Assembly: GCA_949752735.1 (NCBI GenBank)
Contig: OX457039.1
Span: forward strand, 42,926,199 to 42,990,198
Direction: 5' to 3'
DNA: 64,000 bases
Origin: Lumbricus terrestris
Taxonomy: Eukaryota; Annelida; Clitellata; Crassiclitellata; Lumbricidae
The notes below the pieces were generated by a model that was not told where the DNA came from, made no database searches, and saw nothing but the letters and a program-made list of their open reading frames with translations. How positions within the stretch are numbered: position 1 is the first letter of the stretch; every line of letters starts with the position of its first letter. A program made the position numbers and the translations under genes. Below, one piece after another: positions 36,593 through 48,090 of the stretch.

Positions 36593-36777
36593 ATGGCCAC
36601 CAGGGGTGGTGGCTCAGCTGACGCTTACTCCTATTTGGCTCAAGCTTCGCCGCTTGCATCTGGTTGCATTGTATTTGTGGAGCCTGATCTCGACCCTACG
36701 TTTAGCCCTGATGGTACCCCGCTGGATTCAAACTGGGGTACCACGTATTGCCGACTTAGAAGGGCTTCCGAACTTAT
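36593..36777 (+). CDS. TSC22D: TSC22 domain family protein, short isoform, alternative coding exon 1
   Basis: ATG at 36593 with G at -3 and +4 opens 61 codons and two bases. It ends at CTTAT/GTAAGT, a full consensus donor. The leftover AT in phase 2 joins the C of exon 42875 to give Ile62 and keeps the frame into GASAVAIDNKIEQAM and the TSC box. The product is 137 residues, very close to the 134-144 of vertebrate GILZ and TSC22D1-short. The N-terminal piece (MATRGGGSADAY at the start, RLRRASEL at the end) is not recognised in any known isoform, so the evidence is phase, donor, length and position after a CpG-rich stretch. In the family, short isoforms lack the long boxes and are often regulated separately. 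An overlapping frame from 36606 is a shadow. Confidence 0.7.
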
Positions 36778-37172
36778 GTAAGTTTTCTCTGATTAATTAT
36801 AAATTACTTCTTATGTTCGGTTCAATTGACACTTGGGAAAATCAACTCTTAACTGTTTCTGACTTTACTTCTTTTGTAAACTCATCTTTGTAAAACGTTT
36901 TGACTATTGAGCCACCAGGCATTTTCTGATCGTAATTTAGAAGTTCAACGTCTTTGATTGTGAAATCCATTGCCATCAAATCTCTCATATACTGTATTGT
37001 CTTCTTCCTTTGAAGGTTTGCATTGCAGGTAGAATATTTGGTTGGATTTAAATCAGAGACTCTTTAATTGTCTTTCACTTTTGTCCAATGAAGCCGTCAT
37101 TTACTGAGAATATTGAAAGTTCCTTGTATAGGAAATTGTTGCCAAGATTGTTGCACTGTATTGCCTTTCAAT

Positions 37173-37173
37173 G

Positions 37174-37252
<79 letters not shown>
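37173..37252. repeat. (ATC)n microsatellite, about 26 units
   Basis: An uninterrupted run of TCA/ATC triplets. The poly-His frame is an artefact. Confidence 0.95.
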
Positions 37253-37255
<3 letters not shown>

Positions 37256-37935
37256 GAGCCTTTTAGCAGCTATGTGTTAATGAGTTCATGATGTCCACGT
37301 GTCTTGATTGCTTCTATTTACAATTATTATCCAACATAGCATCTGTTTAGAGTGCAATGACCAGTGCTAACTCCATTGCTAAATGCATTAGAGTTAGAAC
37401 CATTGAACTCTAAACAGAGGATAGTTATACAGGACTTCTTTTCATCTGTTTCCTTCAAATCGTTTATGCATCGCTCTGACTGGATTCCAGTTGTGACATG
37501 GTTTAACAGAAAGAAGCTGAATTAACTAACCATGCCCAGAAGGAGAGAGTTATTCTTCATCCTTGTTCAAGGGTTGATTGGTAACTATTTATAGTTGTTA
37601 TACGACTGCTGCACTGGTGATTTTAATTAGTGACATTTAACAGTGTTTGGACTAATGTATAGAAGGAGCTGCTGATTAGTTTCTGAAAGGGCATCTCTGA
37701 AAGCAGTGCTATATAAATTTTTCATTACAATTGCAAGGGTGAGGTTCATTTTATTAGGGCTGTGGTCAGTGACTCTGTTGTTGCTTCTGTTGAACTACAA
37801 GCAATCATTCGGCCTTTTGGGGTTTCTGATCAACATGACTTGTCTTTCCGACTGTTCTGCACTGGCTGTTTACTTGGGTGGTTGTGATTCCTATCTTCAT
37901 TGTAATTAAAAAGCGATGAACTTTTATTGATTCAG

Positions 37936-37976
37936 CATCTGGTGTGTGGTGTGTGTGTGTGTGTGTGTGCGTGTGT
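37936..37976. repeat. (TG)n microsatellite
   Basis: A TGTGTG run with one CG interruption. Confidence 0.85.
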
Positions 37977-38761
37977 GACTTGATTGGTTGGATTGATTCA
38001 GGCTTGTGATGTAGAGTCGTGCATTGACCCAGAGGATGAGAGAGACGTAGGTGCATTCTTTTGATGATGAAATACTGGAGGAAGACTGATCTCACTGACA
38101 GAAGCTGTTCAGTTTTTAAACCCTGCGGAAATGAAATGATCTTAGTAATAATAATTTATTTCACAATGATGCAATGTTTTATTCATATTAAACTCACTTG
38201 GATCATGCTGAACTGATGGCAGATGTGGTAGAGGTGGTGGTGGTAGTCTGCATCACCACCACCGCCATCATGGAATATTATAATTAATAACATTAATAAT
38301 TAATGCACAACCATTTAATCTAGCACTGTCCACTTTTTGCCATCAGATGCTTACTGACCATGGCTACACCTTGACCCAACGGAGTCCTTGCCTGTTTTCC
38401 CAGGTGATATTGGAAAATTATTTATAGTCTTGCTTGTCAATATGACTATGGAGCATTTTGGCCTGCGCACTGTGCACAGTATACTGCGAATACGGGAGAC
38501 GAGATTATTCCAGGCCTGCGCTGTCTTTTACCCATAATTCATTTTCGTGGATTATCTAAGAAGGTCTCGGGTTCATTTCGTTATGTATCTTCCTACTGTT
38601 TATAATGTGTTCATTATTTCTACCAAATCCCGTTGGTCATACGTATAAAATCAGTAGTAAGGCGTGAAGCATGTGTATGTAGTCAGGCAGAGGAGGTGGG
38701 TTATACACTTCTTGTTGTAGTTATTGTTCTCATCTTCATTTTAATATCACTGGACCCTTTT

Positions 38762-38960
38762 GAGGCCCGGTAGTGCATTGGATAACACACTAGCATGGAA
38801 ATCATTGGAGCTGAGTTCGATTCCAGAAGCACCTCCGCCCCGTAGGACAGACGTGCCTTGTATGCTGCTATTAATCTAATCTAATAAAGCATCTGTAAAG
38901 CGCTTCTCGCAGCAGAGCTATTCAGAAACGCTCACAGCGTGACAGGCCCATGAAAAAAGA
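38762..38960 (+). mobile_element. tRNA-like SINE, different family
   Basis: GGCCCGGTAGTGCATTGG (A-box region) and GAGTTCGATTCC (B box) are followed by a body with AAAGCGCTTCTCGCAGC near 38895. It is related in layout to the 6684 minus-strand head (GGTAGCACACTGGATAA versus GTAGTGCATTGGATAA). Confidence 0.6.
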
Positions 38961-40450
38961 AAAGTCTTCAAGCAGCGAAAAGATGCAGATGAATTTCCTA
39001 CAAGAATCCTTAGATTCCTATTAGCGCCATTGTATTGCAGGTTGTCTGGTAGTTAAGATTGATGTTAATTAAGATAGAGCTCTGCATAACTGTATAGTGT
39101 GTACTGTAATCGGTTGTGGTCTGTCAACAGGATTGTTCAATAAACGAAAATTATTAAGAATTATTTACATGGCCTGCGGTTGTATGAAAATTTTTAGAGA
39201 TTTGCAATTGATTTTTTCTGTGCTGTTGTGTAGTTGGACCATACTATTCTACTATTTAACTGGTTTTAGACAATTGAATAGTTGAGGTTTGTGTTGAAAC
39301 AGGAAATCTTTATGTGTAGTTTATAATCATTTTAAACACAGTTAAATTGTAGTTGGCACTTTTACTGCTGTGTTTAAGTTTGGATGCAAATGCTGTAGAA
39401 TACCGTATTCTAGGATGTTGCATATATATAGAGTGAGACAGCTTTATTTGCTTGTCAGGTTGTTAATTAATCTGTGTATCAAAATCTGCACTTGAGTTGA
39501 AATAGTTCACACTTGTGCATAACCACTAGTGCTCAATCAGTTTTCCTGAATATCTAATAAAATTTGAATATTTTACTATTCACGAGAGTTAAAATTGGTG
39601 CAGATAAAGTAGGACGAGGGCATACTGGAGCTTAACGAAATTGCCAAATGAAATCTATCAAGTGCAATTATGATTTTAATGCATACCAATAACTGTTTTA
39701 ATACGGAAAACTATGTGCTTAAAAACTGCATATCTGTCTATATTTTATGTAGAATAATAGAATTATATGTTTAATTTACGAATTAATACTATATAGAATA
39801 TATTTGTATTATGTACATTTATATTATTCATAACTAAATAAATTATTACATATATTATAAGATTATTTTATAGACATAAATATGTGTCTAAACATGTATT
39901 TATGTTTGTATATATGTTTGTATATATGTATTGTATGTGCATTTTCTATGTATTTTGACATGATTGTATACACACACACACAAATACATGTGTCAATTTT
40001 AAATTGTTATTAATTTAATTTTTTATGTATGCACATATAACAAGGGCACACGCCTCATTGGTCCCAAAATTCAGTCTTGTCTCTAATTATATGTAGGATG
40101 CCTTGCTTTGGCTCCATGTGTCCAGTGATATATAAGTGATATATATGGTCTTTACTTTGATGTTGTCTTTACTTTGATGGGGTGGTGCCTCTTGGGTGCT
40201 GCTATACTTATTTGCAGGAGCTCTGTCACTCTACTCTGGATGTGCATGAGTGTCCTGCTTTCCTCTCCTTTAAACAGGGTGAACTCCTCATCTTCCCTGA
40301 CATGTACTGGACTTAGGGACCGTCCATAAATGAAGACACGTACTACCTAGGGGAAGGGGTAACACTACATTTGTGTCCGTCCCTTACTAGATATCATAAG
40401 AATTTTGTGTTGACGAGGGAGACAGCGGATAAACAGTCATCCTAAATTGT

Positions 40451-40645
40451 ATGATTATTAATGTCATTTATAGACGACTCCTTAGACAGCACCACCATGC
40501 TTTCGCTGTTGTTGGCCCGGTTCTATGGAATGAGCTGCCATTGGATTTACGCCTTATGTCCAGAGTTTCCTCAGATGCATTTTATCACAGTGCAGTTTGG
40601 TTGGGAGCACTCAGAGCAGTAACCTTGAATCTCCATAATGCTTAA
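40451..40645 (+). pseudogene. Non-LTR retrotransposon ORF2 C-terminal fragment
   Basis: The frame reads HHAFAVVGPVLWNELPLDLR, which matches the conserved [FS]-x-V-x-[GA]-P-x-L-W-N-x-L-P-x-x-[LI]-R signature near the ORF2 end of CR1/L2-like LINEs. It continues for about 40 residues to a stop at 40645. Upstream reverse transcriptase sequence is absent, consistent with 5' truncation. Confidence 0.7.
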
Positions 40646-40769
40646 TGAATAAATATCTATGTTCTGTAGAAATGTATATAAAATAATATTTCAATAATAA
40701 TATTTACAATATAAAATATGGTTTGAACGCATGCATATTATTTAGGTACTTATTTCATTTAAACGTGCA

Positions 40770-40860
40770 TTTATATCAGACATTTATATTACATGATTGA
40801 GTAGACATTTATGTTACATGATTGAGTAGACATTTATATTACATGATTGAGTAGATTATA
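40770..40860. repeat. Triplicated 25-bp repeat
   Basis: GACATTTATATTACATGATT plus GAGTA occurs three times in tandem. Confidence 0.85.
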
Positions 40861-41307
40861 CTGGATGATTGATTGATTAATTGAAAATAATTCAAACTTA
40901 ATTGACTGAATGCCCTTGGCCCTGTAAGTACAATAGGTATTAGATCAATGGACAAACACAATACAAGTTAAACAATTCAGAATGGATTCATGCATTCAAT
41001 TTATTATAGGCCCGTATATCTACCTAACATCTTGACTTAACCAGTTGCGTGCATGTGTGTATCCAGGCATTTCTATAATGTGCCTGAGTGTGTATGTGGT
41101 TGCCTTTATTGGAAAATATGTTCTGATGCATTCAAGTGCACTGCGTTTTGTTTATTGCATTTTCTGAGAAGGTTTTAAGCTTCTGTGAGTCTGAGTGGCC
41201 CTCTCAACAACTATCGAAATGTCTTCATTTGTCAGCTCAGCAACATTGCTAATTGTTTGTCCAGCTGATCAGAGGTTAAGTAGGCAACAGCATGTTGATA
41301 CTTGCAG

Positions 41308-41372
41308 TTGTTGATACATTCAGGATTTGAAACAACATTCAGGATTTGAAACAACATTCAGGATTTGAAACA
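41308..41372. repeat. Triplicated 20-bp repeat
   Basis: ACATTCAGGATTTGAAACA occurs three times in tandem. Confidence 0.85.
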
Positions 41373-41467
41373 GCATGTTCACAGAATTCTAGCAATGTGC
41401 TACGTCTACTTGCTGGGGTTATTACTGAAACATTTTTGATTAAACTCAGAACTTTCCTTTTTTGCCG

Positions 41468-41545
41468 TGCTAGAGTCGGGAGTGCTTCTGAGTAGTCCCC
41501 TTGAAGAAGCGCTATATAAATTCTTGAATGAATGAATGAATGTTT
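41468..41545 (+). repeat. SINE tail fragment with GAAT repeat
   Basis: GAGTCGGGAGTGCTTCTGAG and GAAGCGCTATATAAATTC are followed by (GAAT)n. This is a head-less copy of the family A tail. Confidence 0.6.
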
Positions 41546-41799
41546 TGCTTAGTTCTAGATTTTAAGTGAGACAGTAAAACGATGCTAACATGGTCTTGTT
41601 TAGCAACAGTTTGCAAGAGGCCTACAGCTGATAACTTTTTCTGTTGCTTTGTCACAGGTTGTGTGACTAAGGACAGTTTGATGTATCTGTTCACTTAGCT
41701 TTTTATAATTGGATGAACTCCTGTCATTAAGTCATTAATTGGTGGAGGAGATTGTTAGTCAGTCTTCATATTCACTGGCTGTTACTAACAGTGCCTGTT

Positions 41800-41918
41800 A
41801 CCCTTAAGCGCCTTCGTGAGATTCTTGTTAAGGCGCTATATAAATGGTCATATACATACATACATACATACATACATACATACATACATACATACATACA
41901 TACATACATACATACATA
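41800..41918 (+). repeat. SINE-like tail followed by (CATA)n microsatellite
   Basis: AAGGCGCTATATAAATGGTC runs directly into about 16 CATA units (41854-41918). The array is split by the element at 41919-42092 and resumes at 42093-42114. Confidence 0.85.
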
Positions 41919-42092
41919 CAGGGTGGGCCAGCATAAATGTCCCGACTTTGCAGGCGTATAACTTCGCCAATTTTTAACATTTATTTATACTTGATGCATC
42001 AAATTAAAGGTATTTCACTCTAGTATTATCTCTAAAAAAATTGGCGAAGTTATACGCCTGCAAAGTCGGGACATTTATGCTGGCCCACCCTG
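41919..42092. mobile_element. Mariner-like fold-back MITE, 174 bp, in a CATA microsatellite
   Basis: Starts CAGGGTGGGCCAGCATAAAT and ends ATTTATGCTGGCCCACCCTG. The arms pair almost perfectly for about 58 bp each, through GTCCCGACTTTGCAGGCGTA. TA lies at both flanks (41917-41918 and 42093-42094), the mariner/Tc1 target duplication. It is related to the longer element at 47328-48090. The near identity of the arms suggests recent movement. Confidence 0.92.
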
Positions 42093-42539
42093 TACATACA
42101 TACATACATACATACCCTCCTAACTATCTGTTTGATGGGGGAGGGGATGGAAGGGTTGGTCTAAGCTTTAAATACCAGAACCTCCTTAGAAGTACTCTCT
42201 TTGGAAATCATACAAGAGTGACCTCATGTCATGACTGTTTTATAATTAGGACATTTCCTACAGGTGAACTGAATTTGGAATGTTTGCTCCAACTACTTGA
42301 TCTTATCTATTGTGGTGTATGTGTTGGTTAGCACGTAATTTAATAATTTCCAAGCATGGATGTTCTGATGTTTAATTACTGTCTTATATACATATGGTGT
42401 TTTTTTATCAGTGTTACTGAAACATTGTTGCCCAACTGATATACATGTAGAGCAAATGCCCAAGCGCACACATACACACACCTGTGCATGTATAAAATAT
42501 TTATTTGTTTACTTTAATTTCTCCATTTCTATATACTCC

Positions 42540-42692
42540 GGACTACAGAGCGGACACTGCATCAGAGTTTCACGCCGAAGCGCCCGAGCAATTGCAAGTG
42601 AAGAACTTGCTCAAGGTCCCTACACGGCGGATTCGAACCTGCAACCCTCTGGCTGCAAGGCAATGACCATACCCACTACACCACCGTGCCTG
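42540..42692 (-). mobile_element. tRNA-derived SINE (family A), truncated
   Basis: Minus-strand head and body with B box complement GGATTCGAACCTGC and CCACTACACCACCG at the right end. The tail end is missing at the left (starts at ACTACAGAGCGGAC). It sits 183 bp upstream of TSC22 exon 2. Confidence 0.8.
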
Positions 42693-42874
42693 CAAATATA
42701 TATCAATCAATCAATCGATCGATTTTATTATGGCAGAATGTAGCTTATTACAATGTATATATACATACATATGTATATTAATATATAGTGCTGATTATGC
42801 TGAATTAGTTGTGCTATTTTTGAATGAATATATAGAACAAAGGGTGATTCTTGTGTTTTGTTTTTGTTTTGTAG

Positions 42875-42920
42875 CGGTGCCAGTGCAGTTGCCATTGACA
42901 ACAAAATAGAGCAGGCAATG
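42875..42920 (+). CDS. TSC22D: TSC22 domain family protein, shared coding exon 2
   Basis: A 46-bp exon between TTTTGTAG and GTAGGT. Its first base completes the codon from either upstream exon (Ser with the long exon, Ile with the short exon). It encodes GASAVAIDNKIEQAM, which differs from the vertebrate TSC22D1/GILZ segment GASVVAIDNKIEQAM at one residue. It ends in phase 0 on Met, exactly as in vertebrates. This is the start of the conserved TSC box. It is too short to be found by open-frame length and was identified by similarity and splice sites. Confidence 0.95.
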
Positions 42921-43671
42921 GTAGGTGGATACACTTAGCTAAACATTTCTATTTGACTATGGTGAGAGGGATATTTTGGGAGATGTTTTGTGCGGCAGAG
43001 AATAATAGGAACACTGTCCCTAGTTAGCTAAAAAATAATCAATGCCGTGAAATTCCTCAGAGCCACTGGATCCACGAGTATCTGTGAATTCTCCTGTGCC
43101 AGCTTAGCCTCGTCATTATCAAATTTGAAGTCTGTCCTGAATTCCTGAATTATGTAACACTTGGCATCTGCAGTTTATGCCATAGCACTTTATTTTGAAG
43201 GTATTTGCTATACAGATGGTTGCGTTGCAGCTTAGTTTTGCTGGTACAATGAACAGTGTTAATGGATATACAGTGAAGTTGTGCTGTATTAAACTAAGTG
43301 ATTACCTCCATGCCCGGCTAATCTATGGAAATACCATGACTTCCATTTTTGAAAAGTAATGGCTGGCATATGAGGTTTAGAAAGTTTTGTGGTCTTCAAA
43401 ATCATATTGTTGTATTTGCATCTCAACTGAATTAGCATTCTGTTAGAAATGAAAATTGTGAAGAGTTTTGGTAAAGGCATGCATGTAACAAATCTATGAC
43501 CTTTGCAGTTGCATGTGATGTACACCACTTGCTTTAATATGATTACCCAAATTATCTAATTATGTTGACTATTAAAAATGTCCCTACGAATTCATGTGGG
43601 TTTTTATGCTCGATTTATTATTATTAACCAGACTTGTAGTGCACGTACTACTACTATTAATTGTATTAATT

Positions 43672-43742
43672 GGTAGCGCTTCTGAAAGGCTCTTGCTGCG
43701 AGAAGCGCTTTATAAATGGTCATATGCAATACAATACAATAA
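43672..43742 (+). repeat. SINE tail fragment (AGCGCTTCTGAAAGG type)
   Basis: AGCGCTTCTGAAAGGCTCTT and GAGAAGCGCTTTATAAATGG are followed by (AATAC)n. It closely matches 16480-16556. Confidence 0.65.
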
Positions 43743-43897
43743 TTATTAACAATTATTATCGTTATTATTGATATCATTAGCAGTGTTGTTTGTTCTGCCG
43801 CAGCCATTACTATTATAAGCAATGCTATATTGTTCTTGTTATGGTAGACGACAATTGATAGACTTCTTTTTGTTCAACTTCCTGAGCATTGATCAAC

Positions 43898-43933
<36 letters not shown>
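43898..43933. repeat. (TG)n microsatellite
   Basis: About 17 TG units without interruption. Confidence 0.93.
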
Positions 43934-43934
<1 letters not shown>

Positions 43935-45967
43935 GTTATAGCCATCCATCTGCATTATCTGCATAATTTATCATGTGTATATATATAAATATGTTTGCAC
44001 AGATATATGATTATATATATATATATATATTACATAATATGTGTTTATATAAACACATTTCGTACTTTCTTGAATTACTGGGTGATACCTGTTATATTTG
44101 CCTGTTGCATGATGTCTAACTGTAGTGCAGCATGTATCTCCCTGTATTGTGATTTTTATTGTTCCTTCAAGGTTAAAGACAGATACTTGGGTACTTCAGA
44201 ATTTTCCCTTATGCTAATCTGTTTATTTCTTGATTAGAATTATGGACTACACTGCCTTTAGTTTATGCCTTGATCGGTGGATGTAAAATCATGACCTTGA
44301 GCTGGATTTTACATGACCTTGAGCTGTCGTGGAGTGTTTAAATGTTGGGTGTACAGTATTACCAATGGCGGCTTTGACTGGCTTTGTGGAGTTGTATACA
44401 AGGATGTAGCTGTTAACTGCTTTAGGTTCTATCTGGCATCAAGGGTTTCTGAGGCCAGTTTATACCAGCCAAATGTAGTCTTTCATCCACTCAATATCAG
44501 TGCTTTTTGTGTGTCCGTTGAGTGTCATTTGTGTAACGGGTTTTGTGTGTGTCCAGATTTTAGTCCATATATATATATATATAGGTTATCAGCCTTTTAT
44601 AATTTATTGTAGTTTATTTATGTAATATGTGATTATTGTAGTTTATTTATGTAATATTTGATCATATGAAGAATATTACAATCTACAAGCTGCTTATTTA
44701 AAGTGTGTATTGGTGTTTATATTTTTTTAGTGTGTATAATTAATTTATTCCTGCTTATGTTAATTAATGCCCTTGTTTTGAATGTATTGGGTGGAGATAT
44801 AATCCTTTGGTTGCTGGGAATGCACCACTCTGCTCTCTCTGTCACAGGTGGGGGTGGGGTTGAGAGAGATGACCATGAGAATTGGGAAGTCATTCAATGA
44901 CCCCCTCCTAACTGTTGGTGTCAAGGGTTTCTCCCTGCTTTGAGGTGACTGAAGAGCTGCAGGGCATTGTCCATCTCCCAACACCCAGAGGGTGACATTC
45001 TATTGTGGCTGGCTGCTTCTGCCATATGGCTGGCTGCATTTCTAGTTGCTTCCTATGCTTATTGGCTTCTTTTACTACTTATTTACTTCTTTATTACTTT
45101 ATTACTTCTGTATTTACTTCTGAGCAGTAATTATTGTAGGATGAATCGAAGCAACTGAGGTCTTGCCATATTGTTACTGGTATTCCTGAATATTGATTTT
45201 TGCAGTTTGTGTGCATTGTACCTATGTATATGGAGTTTATGTAGCACATCTTGTGTACATTTCTTGTCACTGTAATCATGTAGAGTAGCAGCAACTTGGC
45301 CTTGGATTTGTAAAAAATCATCTATGTAACAGTGGGAATTTGTTTGCATAAATTGATTTTTATAGCCATTGAAGTTGCTTTCATGGTTAACACTTTAATT
45401 ACAAGAAATGCATGCAAAGCATTTTGCTAAAGTTTTGCACAACACTATATAGCTTCTAGATTGTGTGAGACTGTTTTCAAAGTATTATATATCCCAACTG
45501 TTATATAATAGAGTTCGTTGCATTGCATGCATTATTTCTATTTATTTCAGCAGCCGTTAGTTTGCATGAATTGATTTTTATGGCTATTGCGAACTGCAGA
45601 TTTGATTTCATGATTAGCATTTTAATCACATGTGGGTGAATTTGTTCACCTTTATAGTTAAGGAGTTATCCAAATACTTTAGGTTCCTAAATGTGAAGTC
45701 TTGCTGAGTATTTGCCCATTACTTTGTGCTCCTAAAAGTGATCTTGGAAGAGCAGACACTTTTCTCATCACAGAGCTGTCTGGCATTAGAACACAGTCAC
45801 TGTTACTGCCCACAAGACTGGGTTTTTTCTATCTTGGAAGCCTCTGTGTAATGGCAGTGTCATTCTGCTGACAATCCAATTAATCAGTTTGCTGGCCTAG
45901 AAGGCCAGAGGACAGTGTGATGATCATTGTTGTGTTCTGTAAGAATTAATGAGAAATGCTTCTACAG

Positions 45968-46136
45968 CAGGGGTTTTCAAACTTTATTTTTATTGTACCC
46001 CCAAGTAAAAAAATCAAATGATGGCGTACCCCCGCAAAGTCAGATCCGAAATAAAATGCCATTGCGAAGACCCTGTGCAGTGACACCTACAGTCCATTTA
46101 TTTTTTGGTGGCTTCGTTTATTAGAGTCGTATATAG
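45968..46136. mobile_element. Charlie-like hAT fragment, left end only
   Basis: CAGGGGTTTTCAAACTTTAT followed by GTACCCCC runs is close to the well-known hAT-Charlie terminal sequence. No matching right end or duplication was found, so the right border is approximate. Confidence 0.5.
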
Positions 46137-47327
46137 GGAGCAAAATTTAGTTTGAATCATATAATCCTATCAACAAATTTAAAATGGAAATTTGGTCTAT
46201 GGCCTCTGTAAGAAAGAGTCAACCTTTGGTGGTGTGGACTATATTTGTGTTCTGCAAATTACTGCATACATCGTTTGCATTACCAGTATCTAAGAGACAT
46301 GCATCTGCAAGAATTTGAATTTCTTAGATATCCATTAAGTGCTAATGTTTATGCTTTGAAGGTCTATCGGTGTCTATCGGCCTGCTGGTGTTTAAACTTT
46401 GACATACTGATTCTTTTATGTTCTGTTATGTTAAGTACCAAAAGTCGCTGGACTAGTATGCAGGTTACAAGATTGTCTTTTGTATCTGTTGCACTGTTGG
46501 GAAAATATCTGAAATTTAATAGTTATTGTGTTTTAATACATTCATATGCAGTGTGTGAAACTATATCTGCAAGGCATGTATAACTTGAAGGCATTGCCCA
46601 TGATCTATCAGGATCTTAATTATTTATAATCCTGGTAGTTAATCGAAATATTATTGCCACTTTTGAGGTTAACTGATTCTGATGCTAACCAGAGCTGTAG
46701 AATTTCAAGTGTGGCATAGTTGATGGGCTGTGTGCAGGAAGTGTAAATCTACTCTGGGTCAGGCTATTATTGCCAATAAGATCAGTTGGAGTGGTCCATG
46801 ACTTCTGCCTATGTCGCTTAAAATGATCCGAGGGCGTCATTGTCACCAGACACTAGTGTTGCTATTGTTAGCAAAGCTGATAACCACTGTTAATGAAAAC
46901 TTGAGGTTTAGTTGACTAAATTTTTGAAAACAAATTAATCAATGATTTTAATGTAGCAGAACAGGAGCTCTAAAACTCGTGTGGAATCCACATAAATCGA
47001 TAACTGAAACTAAAACCGTCAGTTGTTGCAGGTACTTGCATGAAATGCTACTATGCTGTAAAATAATGGCTGCTATTACTTAAATTAATGTACATTCACG
47101 ATGCCTATGTATCAGCGACTGAACAATTAAAATCTTGAAGAACTACCTGTAAAAGTGGAAGTAGTATATGATTCAGTTTTTTGTGACTAAAACTGAAACA
47201 ACAACTGGATGCAAATGAACACTAACAATTACTAAAATGTCTAGCATGTGAAACGAATAATTTGAACTTAGACTCAATGCAAACCTTAAACATCACTACT
47301 GGACACCTGTGGTTGCTAGGCTATATA

Positions 47328-48090
47328 CAGGGTGGTCCAGTATAAATGAACCAACTTTGCATGCTTATTACTCTGCCAATTTCTGGAATTAATTAATACT
47401 TTATGTGTCAAATTAAAGATAATTCACTCTAGTATCAGCCATGGAAACGTCGAACTGGTGCTAGTTTGGGTTTTAATTATATGCTCGGAACAGCGCTAAC
47501 TACCATATTTTTGTTGTCATTGTTGACATAATATGGCGCCGTTTCTCTGGGATATTCGCAAATCGCCTTTTTTCCTAACATGTGCATAGACACGATCATT
47601 TTGGGTGTTTGTAGGAGACTCTACCATGAACATCTTCTCATTGCTGAACCATGTCCTTTTAAATTTATCAACAGCCGTGCACTGCCACCCGCGGTAGCAC
47701 ACCAGCCGTTTCTTTGTGTGAGTGTTGGAGAACTGTTGGACTTCACGTCGACGAATAACTTTAGATCATTTAAAAGCGTTTTTATTCCATCCTCTTTTAG
47801 AAAACTCGTCAATCATTTCAAACGAATTAAATGCCTTATTAGTTTGTAAAATCAAGATCAAAATGCGATCATCGTCTGTCAATGGCGTCAGATTGCATCA
47901 CAAATGATGACAAAATATGGTAGCTAGTGCTGTTCCGACTATATAATTAAAACCTTAACTAGCGCCAGTTGATTTTTCACGGCTTATACTAGAATGAAAT
48001 ATCTTTTATTTGACGGATAAAGTGTAAATAAATTCCAGAAATTGGCGAAGTTATATGCATGCAAAGTTGGTTCATTTATGCTGGACCACC
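47328..48090. mobile_element. Mariner-like element, internally deleted, long inverted arms
   Basis: Starts CAGGGTGGTCCAGTATAAAT after TA. The right side ends with ATTTATGCTGGACCACC but lacks the last few bases of the inverted end. The arms stay complementary for about 230 bp each, through GGTTTTAATTATATGCTCGG at the left and CCGACTATATAATTAAAACC at the right. The middle carries transposase remnants on the minus strand. Its ends resemble those of the 174-bp MITE at 41919. Confidence 0.88.
47517..47702 (-). pseudogene. Mariner-family transposase remnant
   Basis: The minus-strand frame includes WFSNEKMFMVESPTNTQNDR followed by VYA. This fits the D-E-K-x-F-x-V-x-x-x-x-N-x-Q-N-D-R-V region of mariner-type transposases, around the second catalytic acidic residue; here the usual FSDEK reads FSNEK, so that Asp is Asn. 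An overlapping minus frame (47621-47812) with SSPTLTQRNG suggests a frame break upstream. The gene is far too short to be functional. Confidence 0.65.

Larger units (their letters stand above)
15426..42874 (+). other. TSC22 intron 1 (27.4 kb) for the long isoform
   Basis: GTAAGC at the left and a T-rich tract ending TTTTGTAG at the right. It contains the alternative short-isoform exon, three Harbinger-like MITEs, a hAT-like MITE, SINEs, a LINE tail and microsatellites, listed separately. Between them, stretches such as 16900-18500, 26000-29000 and 37300-40400 are unannotated AT-rich intron, poor in CpG, with T in excess over A. The short open frames in these parts have no support. Confidence 0.85.

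Noticed and set aside
36606..36893. 95-codon + strand frame overlapping the short-isoform exon
   Set aside because: It is in another frame, reads through the GTAAGT donor and has no phase-compatible continuation into exon 2.
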